Shown here: one piece after another, positions 21,326 to 32,379 of the stretch | Numbering within the stretch: position 1 is the stretch's first letter | How the letters are laid out: the number at the start of each line of letters is the position of its first letter | Source: Meconema thalassinum | Lineage: Eukaryota > Arthropoda > Insecta > Orthoptera > Tettigoniidae | Direction: 5' to 3' | DNA: 64,000 nucleotides | Assembly: GCA_946902985.2 (NCBI GenBank) | Contig: OX336389.2 | Location: 124,779,572 to 124,843,571 of the forward strand | The notes under the pieces: model-generated | Databases searched by the model: none | What the model saw: only the letters and a program-made list of their open reading frames with translations | Told to the model about the DNA's origin: nothing | Translations under genes and position numbers: made by a program

Positions 21326-22317
21326 ATGGCGGATGAGGAACAAAGGAAATCGAGGAGTAGGGGTAAAGGCGAGAAAGCTAATTATACGAAAGTTGATAGT
21401 GGTACTGAGGCTGAGAGTGTAGTGGATTATACCAAGATGTCGGAGGTAAATCTTAAGAGTAATTCTGAGAATAATCCCGAGATTAAACCTGAGACGAATA
21501 TAGAAGTACATCCTGAAATAAATCCTGAGACTAGTGGAGGGCAGGAGAAACAAAACCCTTTGGATATTTCGGAAAATAAATTTGATGTGATCATAGAAAT
21601 GTTTCTGGAGATGAAACAGGACAATGATAAGAATGTTCAGGAGATGAGTAGGGATATATGGAAGGCGATATACAAGAAGCTAGAAGATAGCACTAAGGAA
21701 CATCAGGAGTGGATGGAGAACTCAGAGAACGTCAGAAGCGGATGAGGGAGAGAAGATGTGAAAGTAGTATAGATGAGGGAAAGCAGTTAGCGAAGATAGT
21801 AGGAGAAAGCATAGTAGAGTTGATAGAGACGGTAGACGATTGTGAAGTAGATGTGCAGTATTTAGAGACGAGTGTAGGCGAAAGTAGGACAGACATAGGT
21901 GAAAGTAGCTTAGATGAGGGAGAGCAGTTAGCGAAGATAGTAGGAGAAAGCATAGTAGAGGTGATAGAGACGATGGAGGCTTGTGAAGTAGATGTGCAGT
22001 ATTTAGAGACGAGTGTAGGTGAAAGTAGGACAGATATAGGTCAAAGTAGCCTAGATGAGGAAGAGCAGTTGGCGAAGATAGTAGGAGAAAGCATAGTAGA
22101 GCTGATAGAGACGATAGAGGGTTGTGAAGTAGATGTGAAGTATTTAGAGACGATTGTAGGTGAAAGTATGACAGACATAGGTGAAAGTAGCTTAGATGAG
22201 GAAGAGCAGTTAGCGAAGATAGTAGGAGAAAGCATAGTAGAGTTGATAGAGACGATAGAGGATTGTGAAGTAGATGTGCAGTATTTAGACACGAGTGTAG
22301 GTGAAACTAGGACATAC
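21326..22317 (+). pseudogene. Outer element gag-like gene, 5' part
   Basis: The likely start is ATG at 21326 (MADEEQRKSRSRGKG). The protein is very acidic and polar, with NPEIKPE-type repeats, then LEMKQDNDKN and a helical stretch to about 21740. A frameshift near 21735 separates this from the downstream frame, where a 141-bp (47-codon) unit repeats at 21772, 21913, 22054 and 22195. Each unit contains LAKIVGESIVELIE, CEVDVQYLETSVGES and a linker. The inner element interrupts the fourth unit. No zinc knuckle or known capsid domain is obvious. The gag assignment rests on position between the primer site and the protease. Confidence 0.7.
21772..22317 (+). repeat. 141-bp coding tandem repeats (continue at 36189)
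   Basis: Unit starts (GATGAGG) are at 21772, 21913, 22054 and 22195, exactly 141 bp apart. Removing the inner element and one copy of its TSD places the next unit start (36207) again exactly 141 bp on. Confidence 0.95.
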
Positions 22318-25300
22318 TGAGCCCGTCAGAGGAGCTGCCAGGATAGCCAACAACCGCAATGACTTCCCTAACATCTCATCCGTCGGACCTAACTGCCGTG
22401 AGGATCAGGTGAACTTCCTAATAGGCCAAGGTCATAGACTGCCTAAGGAAAGGTTCACCTTAAAAACTAGACTGAGAAAAGAAACATCCAGACTTATGTA
22501 AAATATCGTGAAAATTTATTGTTAATTTTACAAACCCCTAGCCAAGTTTGGAGGGTTTCTATCGGCTAATCCGCAAGCTAATAAATAATCAAAAATAAAG
22601 AGCAGGTCCCTACCTGAGAAGTTACAGTAAAACCTCGCGAAAGATCTGTCTCACAATAATAAAGCAACAACAGCAACACTAGGAAAATGGTACGACAAAA
22701 ATCCCTAGGCCAAGTTACAAGATCAAGCTAATATCAGAATTTACATTTAACAGGGTAGCAAAACAAATCTAAGTTAGGATGATACCATCTCCACATTTAC
22801 ATTTAACGTTAATTCATCTAGCTAAGTCCTATCAATTAATAACAAAATTTACGGCGATGACGTCCGTATTATCAAACAATTACAATCAAAGCTATGTGAT
22901 CAGCCATAAAAAAAACATCTAAAACATTCTTAGGAACTAAGTGCTAGACAGCACACAAAAGGATAACATTGAGGATTCATACACTTTTACATGATTAAAT
23001 AAATAATAAGAGACCACAGTTTTATTCAAATGCCTACCTGCACCTTGGTTTACTCTTTGTAAGCCATAGTCATCTAATGTGTGTGATTACGGTGACGACT
23101 GCGTAGTAAAGACTACGTCTAACATCGTATGGCCTGCGCTCCACCAGCTATGAACTCAAGGTTCGAGCAAGCTTCAGTCATAACAAAAAGTGTCAGCTGG
23201 TCTAAAGTCATTTCCTCCAGGAAATACCTTCATTAGCACTGCTATGTCAGCAGGTTCCAAATGCAAATGAACAAGGTTAAACAGAAAGGATTCGTTAGTT
23301 AGCTTTTGTTTATCAAAATTATGCGTTTTATTATTAAGATGTCGGTTTAGGTTATCGTTGGTTTATGGCGAATAATACTGACAAGCCTGGTCACGGAGCG
23401 TCTCCCTGAGATCATCTCTGCCAAAAAGCCTCGACTCAAAATCGGAATACAATCAACGAACAATAACAACTCAGACACACAATAACACAAGTTACCAGCG
23501 GCGCACAGCCCGCGTTCAATAACTCTGGGACGGGCCTGGACACAATCAGTTACCCTCCCTAAATATCTGGTCTACGGGAACAGTCCCGGACATGGTACAC
23601 GAAAATACCTTCATACATGAAAAACCTCCCTTACGGGGCTAGCCTACAACGTACTATAGAAAACCTGACATAACTGTACTCGTCAAAACAACGGTACACG
23701 CAACAGCGTTTAACTAACAAATGACATTCCACAGAACATATGATCAGATACAAGAATGGACACTGGGTTCCATAAGCTATAATTGCAATGAAAGGGAAAG
23801 TGAATGCTAAAAGCATTCTGTCTTATGTTAATATCAGTCCGTCTCACTTAGAAGCATGCGCTCTCACACGGGCGCTGAGTCACAAACCTGTTCGTGTCGC
23901 CGCAGGCTACAAGATTCCTGCGCTGTATGACACAACACACTAACTAGGCCGGCAATTTAAGCAAGATAATAACTGTAAAACTGGCCTCATAAAAATACCT
24001 TTACCATAGGTTATAAACCTCGAAGAATATGTGCATAAAAAGCACGCTATCAATCTGAATACAATCATATAACTCTGTCTTTCACATCAAAGACGTTTAA
24101 AAGGTAGCAATGTTACTAATTGCTGGAGCTCTCTGCTCTAAAAGATAAAATACTCTTCAGAAGTTGCTTGTATCAAATATCAAATAAACACGTGTCATCA
24201 CACATGACACTAACAAAATAATAATTGTGGCGCAAATACCACTCTCTGCTGGATCTGCTTAATGATACGTTGGGGACTGAGTTCGATGCTAGACAACATC
24301 GAAACATCCCTATTACTTATAAGGTCTACACTTGACCTGGATGGCTTCTGAGCTCATCTCAAATGAAATATAATGCATTTACAAAACTGGTAATTACAGT
24401 CGATTACCCAAATGATACGACTACTCTAACGAAGTCAGAGGTATAACATAGACTGGCTGCAAAAAGTGCAGTTAAAGAAACATGACTATGGCATCTGATT
24501 GCCATAACTAGAGTCTGCAAAGACTAGAAAAATCACCCCAGATAGGGTTAAACAAAGTAGCCTCAAAATGACTACAGTCACGTTTAGAAATAGACAGAAA
24601 TTGGCGTCCTACGACGTCCATCAAGCTGCACCAGGGTTGACCAAAATGTCAGACCCAAGGGTGGCTCACAATCACTGCAAATAAATGACATCTAATTAGA
24701 CTAATTACATTCCCTACCTATGAAATGGCTGTCACTAAGTTCGGTTAGTTCACAAACTACACTAATCTAACTATACCACCAGAAACTAGAACAAGGAAGG
24801 GTGTACAAAACTCACGCTATGAAGGAGCCCACACTCAGCTCTCTGTCCAACAACAAGGGTTGAACAAAAGCACCTCTGGCTTTCAGGATTGGCATCGTCC
24901 TCATCAGAACTTCCATCTGGGCTCTCCCGAAGACCAGGGTTCGGTCTGTCCCTGTAGTTGACCTCGTGAATGGACTGGACATGCCTAGGAAAGGCATCCT
25001 CGGTTCCTTCCTTCTCGTTCGATGTTCTAGAAGTTCCACAATCATGCTGGTCCCATCCGAGACATCTCCCTCATACCATAATGGTATTAGCCCATGGTCT
25101 CGGCCTCGAACATGGTGTTGAAAAAGTTGACCACGTGGGCGGTAGAATAAGACTTGTAGTAGTTCATTATTATCACTTGAAAATTACAGTATTCGTCGTA
25201 GATATCACAGGCTTTAATCATATAACTGGTAACACAGCCTCTACACTTTGCAGATGTAAATGATAAATAGCCATGCACTGTTCTGCGGTTCCACACGTGT

Positions 25301-26082
25301 ACAGACGCTACTTTTTCTATCACGTGGCATCCGTGAAATGGGCGTCGTTTTATTGTAAATAAATTCACCGTAGCAATTTCTATATAATGTACTTGTATTA
25401 TCACACTTGTTCAAGGTAATAATTTCACATTTACCTGTATATTTTCGCACCAGGCTCTCGGCCCTCCACAAACACGTGGGTGTAAAAATGTGTTGCTACA
25501 GAAATGTCGTAAATTTCACTATACTTGCCAAATAATCCACTTTTCAATTCTTGTTGATCACTGCACATCAACAACAGTGATTCGTAGTGTATTTGTGCTC
25601 GATGGCACCTGATAATGATTTCCACGCTAAACAGCGGATATTTGCCACGTCTAACACGACGGATATAATTACACGCCTACACAGGGCGGATTCTCCAGAC
25701 GTAGTGCAAGGAACTGCGTTCCTCCTGGAAGCAAGTCGTCAAACTAAGTCGTTGAGCGACTACTTACATTCCTATTTGCGTATCTGCAATGATATTACCT
25801 TACCTTAAAGTGAAAAAAACATTCTCCAAAATGTTTCAATAATACTGAATGACGAAATGGAATATTCTGAGTCTCGTAGAAAGATAAAATTGATTAATAA
25901 GACCTCAGATAAATAATTAGCAGACTTCACCAAAGTCAAAAGTGCGATTCTCCGCTACTTCAAAGAGAATTGTATGAGCTCTCAGCTTCTCGTAGCTTTC
26001 TGGGTGTGTTCAAAGGTAGTACATCCCATCATAAATGTGCTGTCATGAAAAATATCACATGAACCTTAGCTCAGCGGGTTCA
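22318..26082 (-). repeat. Inner element 3' LTR (3,765 bp)
   Basis: Plus-strand limits are TGAGCCCGTC and CAGCGGGTTCA. It matches 32380-36184 throughout, with scattered substitutions and indels, including a ~40-bp deletion near 22430. Short ORFs in it are shared with the other LTR because the sequence is duplicated, and they show no known domain. Confidence 0.95.
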
Positions 26083-26096
26083 TCTGCCTCTCCGTC
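26083..26096 (-). other. Inner element polypurine tract
   Basis: On the minus strand the bases just before the 3' LTR read GACGGAGAGGCAGA, a purine-rich stretch in the position expected for plus-strand priming. Confidence 0.7.
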
Positions 26097-26140
26097 GTTT
26101 CAAATAAAATGTTGGGACGACATTTTATTTGACTCAGAGT

Positions 26141-29100
26141 TCATTCATAAGTGATATTTTTTAGATTAGCTGCGTTGAAGGTTCCAATGCGCTCTCCTGT
26201 CCGAATGTCTTCAATCACATAACTTCCATTGTTCAGAGGTTGTCGGATACGACTGGGGCCATAATATAAAGACAGAAATTTCCCATATATGCGGTCTATA
26301 GGACTTGAAATTCCGGGTCTCCTTATAAGGACAAGGTCTCCCGCAACTAGTGGTTCTCTGAATCTCTGGCGTCTAGTTCTTCTCAAGCGTTTGGCAGCTT
26401 GTCTGTCCAAAGTGTCCCTTGCAGCTAAAGGTCTGCTGGCGTGTGATGGTTGTAAACAAGGTGGATTTACAATCACACGGTTCCATATTCTCATCGGCAT
26501 CTGGTTCAAATGCAAAACCATGGGTATTTGACCAGTGCTCTCATGGACTGTTGAATTAATACATTTTGCCATGATAACTAGGACTTCGGTCCATCGCCAG
26601 TGTTCTTCCTGACAATATAATCGACAGAATTTTGCGATAGTGGACATTACGCATTCTGCTGGGTTGCTCTCTGGATGGCGAATAGACGATAAAACATGAC
26701 CTATCTCCAACTCGTTCATAGCATTGGCAAATTCTGCGGAGGTGTACTGTGATCCATGATCAGTCAACAGGAATTGCGGCTTTCCTGCCTCCGGTATCAC
26801 TTGTCGTCTAATTCTCTGAATAATCTGGTGTGCAGTGGCTTTTTGAATCGGATGAAGCATCGTATATTTCGTGAACACATCAATAGTTACAACAATGAAG
26901 CGATTCCCACGGCGGGCCTTTGGTATTGGGCCATAAAGGTCCTGTGCGTATAACTCTCTAGGTTGAGTTGGGAGTATTGGTCTAGGAGGTTCCTTCAACA
27001 AGTGTGACGTGTACTTGTTCCGCTGGCATGCGTCGCAAGCACGTAAACACTGTCTAACGGTGGTTCCTAGCATTTTCCAAGTAAAAGACTCCTTGATGGT
27101 TGCAATGGTCTTGTCAGTCCCACCATGTCCAATGGATAAATGAACCATAAGAATAACAGATTCTTGATATCTCCTATGAATAACTGCTCGCAGTTGAGTG
27201 TGGTCCTCGTCCACAAACTTATACAAGACACGATGATAGATCAAATAATCATCTGCTACAGCAGCAACCCTCGCATAGTGAGCATCCTGTGGATCCATTC
27301 GTCGTTCCAGGAAACGGATAATATGCCTGAGTTCCTCCTCACGTCGTTGACCTTCTGGTAGGTGACGAAGTCGGCGAAGGTGTTCCTCGCATTCTCCCTC
27401 GATGTCAATGGCATTCACAGTGGCTTCAGGATTCCGGCTGAGAATGTCAGCCAACACATTCTCTCTGCCTGGTCGGTAAACAATTTCCAAGTCAAATTGT
27501 TGGAGAAACAGCGTCCAACGTGTGATCCTATCGCTTGCCAGTCTTGTTCGTAAGATGAAGGTCAGTGCATGGTGATCGGTCCTCACAATAATCCTCTGGC
27601 CTAACAAAAGTTTCTGCCAGTACTCAAGTGCGTAGACAATCGCAAGTGCTTCCTTCAATCTCAGTGGTGAAATAATGAGATTCATGCGCTCTCAAACGTC
27701 GACTTAAGAAAGCGATGCAATGACGTTTCTTCTCATCATCCTCCTGCAATAGGATGGCACCTATTCCAATCGCAGATGCATCAGTTTCTAGAATAAAATT
27801 CCGGGAGTAGTCTGGATATTCTAACTGAATCGAATCAACCAGCATCTGTTTAGATTTTCTGAAAGCTGTCTCGCACTCGTCGTTCCAAGCCCATCTGCAA
27901 TTCTTCTTCAGTAAACCTTGAAGTGGTGCTACAGTCTCAGAATACCTCTCACAATGAGCAGCAAAGAATTGGAGAATTCCAAGGAATTGTCTCACGTGTT
28001 TCACACGGGTTGGCGTTGGAAATGCAGCAACGGTTCTGATCTTTGCTGGATTCGGCCTGTATCCATCTCCATTAATTATGTGTCCCACAAATTTGACTTC
28101 TCTCTGGAAGAATCGACACTTGTCGAACTTCACTTTAAAGTTAGCCTGTCGAAGATTCTCAAAAACAAGGCGTAAAGTTGTTAAATGTTCTTCCTCCGTT
28201 TCCAAAGCTATGATGATGTCATCCACGTAACATATCACCTTCTGTTTCACTTCAGGAGTCAGCTTCGCATCAAGTGCTCTAATTAATGGAGCTCCGGCAT
28301 TTTTCACTCCAAAGGGTAGTTTTCGAAAGACATAGGTGGTCTGATCGAACAGAAACCCTTTATACTTCTGAGTATGCTCAGATAATCTTATATGGTAGTA
28401 GGATTGTACCAAGTCCAATGACGAAAATATCTTCTTTCCCTTGAACTTCCTGAGGATGTCCCTAATCTTGGGCGGTCTGTCATGCTCAGGAGCTAAGCGT
28501 TCATTTAAGGCCCTTGCATCGAGACAAAGTCTCAAGCTTCCATCCACCTTAACCACATGTGTTATAGGATTCAAGAAAGGAGTCGGTTACTTCTTGATTG
28601 TACCTGCTGCTTCCATCTCATGGATCTTCTTAGCAGCTTCCTCGCGGTGTTTCTCTGCGATAGGATAAATCTTCTTCTGGAATGGGGAATCATCCAGTAG
28701 TACAAGATCGTACTCGTAGTCCAATATCTCACCAGGTGTGGTGTCGAATATATTCTCGTATTCGCTTAATATTGCATCTAGCTTCTCTCGTATGGGTGCT
28801 GATAATTGTTCTGCCTCTTCGTCGGCATCTTGTGTCTCTTCAATTTCCTTGCCATTTAAATTCTCAACAACGTTGACTTCGGATTCAAATTCCGGTTCTT
28901 CCTCTACTAAGTTCATTTGAATGGGTTCGTTCGGCTTAAACTCGACCGTATTACGTCCCATATCAATGATTCCATCATACTTCCGAATGAAGTCTGCACC
29001 CAATATGGCAGCATGATGCAAGCCTTTCATCACAAGAAATTCGTGCAAGTACACGTCGATCGAAATCTTCAAAGTGCATAGAATCTGGATTTTGCACGTT

Positions 29101-29546
29101 ACAACACGGTCAGGTATGACTACTCTGACTCTTACTGCAGAAACTGGCAGCTCTGTCACCTCAGAGTTTGCTTTCAGTCTGGCATGGCAATCGGCGGAAA
29201 TGACACTTATCATCGCCCCAGTATCGATGAGAATGACTACGTCACATCCATTCAGGGTAGCTACAATCTTTGATAGACGCGTCAATTCGTAGTTGTGGTT
29301 CGTCGTTCGTCGTTCGTCTAATAGATCTTCCTGAATTGGCTCCCAGAGTAAGATGGTGGCAGTTACTCTGTGCTCAATCGGGTAAGAATCTACTGATTTT
29401 TCGGCGTTTTTCTTCGCTTTTGGCGGGAAGTACCGGGCTGGTTTCGCTCCGTTTCTTCCGCCGAAACATTCCGTGTTTCCCTCGAAGTCGGGTTTTGATC
29501 TCCCCCTTCTTGTATTACTTGGAGTTCTCGGAGTTGATGAACGTAT
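26141..29546 (-). pseudogene. pol: Inner element pol: PR-RT-RNaseH-integrase, broken
   Basis: This frame is open from about 29546. Protease has the active-site triad in VILIDTGAMISVIS (near 29220) and ends ...AAILGADFI. Reverse transcriptase has FSSLDLVQSYY (near 28415) and YVDD (28218-28229). RNase H has ILETDAS (near 27782), a KEALAIV glutamate, RTDHHAL and NVLADILS. Integrase has an H-H-C-C finger (VHLSIGH...CDAC) and the catalytic triad in AQDLYG, LLTDHG and NPAECV with D-35-E spacing, then a C-terminal GDLVLIR...KFLSLYYGP region. A TAA at 28587-28589 falls in early RT, and an extra base near 27658 shifts the frame in RNase H. All catalytic residues remain, so the damage looks recent. Confidence 0.93.
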
Positions 29547-29593
29547 TCACGACTCTCCCGTGCTCTTCCTCTCCAGTCTCGATCGGTCTGATA

Positions 29594-31945
29594 TCAAGGG
29601 TCTCGATCTCTATTGTAACCTCTGCTATAGCGGTAATCCCTACGGATACTTCCGTGTTGTGGGTTCCGGTTAATATTCCCTCGGCGGTCGTTATCGTGAC
29701 GACGGTCGTCGTTCGTCCCTTGATCAAAGCGCCGGTTCCAGTGACTACGACGGTCATCTCTTTGGTCTCTAGCATATGGAGTGTTGTTCCATTCTCTCCG
29801 ACCACGATTATAGTCATTGCGCTGTCCAGAGCTATCTTGAGTCTGTGTCTGCTGTGGCGTCTGGCACACTTTGTCCACAGTTGTCAAGTTGACATGTCGC
29901 TCTTCACGCCTGTCAGCCTTCTGCGGACGGTGTGTCGGAAACTGTTCGGTGTTTGCGTCCAATCGTCGCAAGATTTGATCACACTGCTGAAAAGTGGATG
30001 CTCCAGCAGCGATCAATACACGTTGCACGTCTGCAGGGTATTGCCAGACGATGGTGTTAACCAGGTCTTGCTCTGACAGTGGGGGTTGTAAACAACGGAG
30101 TTTCGCAAGCTGGGTTGCGAAGTAGTTCGCATAGCGCGTCGGAGTGTTTGAGCTGTATCGGCGAGTGTACATCTCAGCTCTGATACTCTGCTGGATGTCG
30201 CTTGACCAGTAAGTCCTCAACAAGGCTTCTCTGAAATCTTGGTAGCCTACAAATGATTAACGGAAGGCTCTAAACCAAGTGATGGCTTGCCCCTCAAGCA
30301 AACGCTCAATAACTCGGAGCTCTCTCTCCGGAGTTACCATTGTGTCTCTCAAGTAGCTTTCCACGTTCGTCAAAAATTCTACTGGAGTGATGCCACTTCC
30401 AGTGCCTGAGAATCGAGCTGGTTGCTCCTCTCTCGAACGGATGATTGTTACGTTCCCCTGCGTGTGCGCGGGTCTAATCGAATTCGGCATATAGTTATGC
30501 GTTGGCGTACTCGTCTCTTGACTCTGTCGATTGGGTGCGGGTTGGAAAGAATGTGCGTCAAAGTTTAACGCTTGACTCTGCGCTGAACCGCTAAATTGAA
30601 ATGGTTGCGGTTCCATGGGTGCGCTCGGTTGAAAATGTGTAGGCATTATCCCTGCGGATTGCGATCCTGGTGTTGCCTGAGAGTCTCCCATCTGTGAAGG
30701 TAAGCGTGTCTCTCTTGGATGTGTCTCCAGTCGGTCGAGACGTCTCTCGATAACTTCGAGCCCTGGGATAGTCTTAGCTGCGACCTTATTTCCCAGATCG
30801 TTGAGCTGCAATTCTATTCTTTCAACTTTGCCTTTGAGGTTCATGTCGACTTCGCGAATAGCTGTCCTCAAGTTGTAACTGAGGTCTAACCTCTCGGTTA
30901 TCGCGACTTCCTCGAATCGTTTCTGTAGGGAGTCGATTTCTTCCTCGACTTTTGACATGATGTCCTGGATCCTACCAATGTCATCATTGACCTCGGCTAC
31001 CTTTGCCTCCATAGTGGTCGTATGTTCATTGAGGTCACCCCTTAATAGCATGACATCGATCTTATTCTCTTCTCGATGAACATCAATCGTTTCACGTAGC
31101 CCTGTTATTGTCTCAGTTAATTCCGTAATATTCTTTCTGTTTGTGTTCAACTCGTCCTTGACCTCGATCATACCATCGACGATCGTCTTGACGTTGTTGT
31201 TGACGGCGTTCGCTGCACCTCTCATCAGTATGAGACCTATATTCATGGTGGCCATGTCCTTCTTGACGTTGTCCATGAATCCCTGGACGTGAGTTAACCG
31301 AGTCCGAAATTCGTCTCGAGTATGCTCCAAGTCGGCCCTCATGTCAATCTGGACTCTGTTAATCGTCGTCTGGATCAGAGTGGTGTGCTCCTCTAATCGG
31401 GTCTGCACGTCCTCCCTAGCTCTATTCATCTGATCAGTTAAACTATCGATACGCTGGTTAGCCTCCTGATGGTGTCGTATAACATCAACTCTAACAGCTG
31501 CTAAACCTGCCGTAAGATCATTCCTAGCCTCTACTCTATAAGCGTCCATGTCGGCCCTGACCTGCGCTAGATCATCCCTAACATTATTGATTGACTCTGT
31601 GTTGATCTCAAGATCCTGTCTAACTTGGTCCACATGACCACTTACAATATTTATCGATCGGGTGTTAACCTCTAAATCCTGTCTAACTTGGTCCACATAA
31701 CCACTCACATTGTTAATTGACTGGGTGTTAACTTCAAGATCACCCCGGACATTATTAATTTCCTGTCTAACCTGGTCCACATGACCACTTACAGTGTTGA
31801 CAGCTTGGGTATTCTCACCTAAGTCACCTCGGACTTCACCTAAATCAGTCCTTACAGTACCTAAGTCAGCAGTAATCTGCTGGAGATTGGGATTGACACC
31901 TGCCATCATCTCCCCAAACACACGACGAATTGTTTCCTCATCCAT
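29594..31945 (-). pseudogene. gag: Inner element gag with coiled-coil repeats and in-frame stop
   Basis: Starts with ATG at 31945 (MDEETIRRVFGEMM), about 400 bp after the primer site. The N-terminal half is long and helical, with four near-repeats of about 21 residues built on NTxSINxVSGHVDQVRQDLE (about residues 45-135), and continues as heptad-like coiled coil to about residue 400. A Pro/Gln-rich linker follows, then a capsid-like region (FLTNVESYL, ITWFRAF, then FREALLRTYW, DVQRVLIAAG). A TAA at 30257-30259 interrupts this region in frame (codon 563). The same frame then continues to 29594 with an Arg/Asp/Asn-rich basic tail in place of zinc knuckles. Total coding length would be about 783 codons, longer than most Ty3/gypsy Gags because of the coiled coil. 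Confidence 0.88.
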
Positions 31946-32342
31946 GACAAGAAAATTATTTGAGAAAGAGAGGGATCAATTTCTAATGGAACTTACAGCT
32001 ATGATTAGTTACTTGGTGGTATAAAGCTTGTTTCATTTAAATAAACATCACGAGTACAGCTGGAGTATGCAAACTAAGTGCTTCTACTTTTACAAAGACA
32101 ACGGCGAGCAAAGCAAAGTATTACATTTACTCAGGATGAGGCATCATCAAAGAAAATCCTATCCATCATTTATCTAACACAAACGCCTCATCCCATGGAC
32201 TTGTATCAAACATGAATGCCATGCAGTTAATTGATCTGCAGTACGACATTCTAAGTTCGTCCCAGTCCGGTCAATTTACCATTAATCAACATTGAGATCC
32301 TCTTAAATAACATGGAACTGACGGTCACCACTTTAACGTCGG

Positions 32343-32360
32343 CACATGAGTTGGGCGCCA
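32343..32360 (-). other. Inner element primer-binding site, tRNA-Lys-like
   Basis: On the minus strand the site reads TGGCGCCCAACTCATGTG. The first eleven bases fit the conserved 3' end of tRNA-Lys used by many retroelements, with weaker matching after that. It starts 19 bases inside the LTR edge, which is further than usual. Confidence 0.75.
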
Positions 32361-32379
32361 TTTAAATAAGATAAGTGTA

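Noticed and set aside
21257..21553. 98-codon minus-strand ORF opposite outer gag
   Set aside because: Antisense shadow of the gag-like ORF, which starts correctly after the primer-binding site.
25087..25404. 105-codon ORF inside the long LTR, also at 35189-35506
   Set aside because: Shared only because the LTRs are duplicated. No known domain, and conservation over 2% divergence is not evidence of selection.
26083..26140. env-like gene between integrase and the 3' LTR
   Set aside because: Only 58 bp remain, so there is no room for an envelope gene. The inner element is not treated as an endogenous virus with env.
29270..30076. 268-codon plus-strand ORF over the inner element
   Set aside because: It is antisense to gag-pol, whose frames carry conserved retroviral motifs. 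The plus-strand protein has no recognisable domain.
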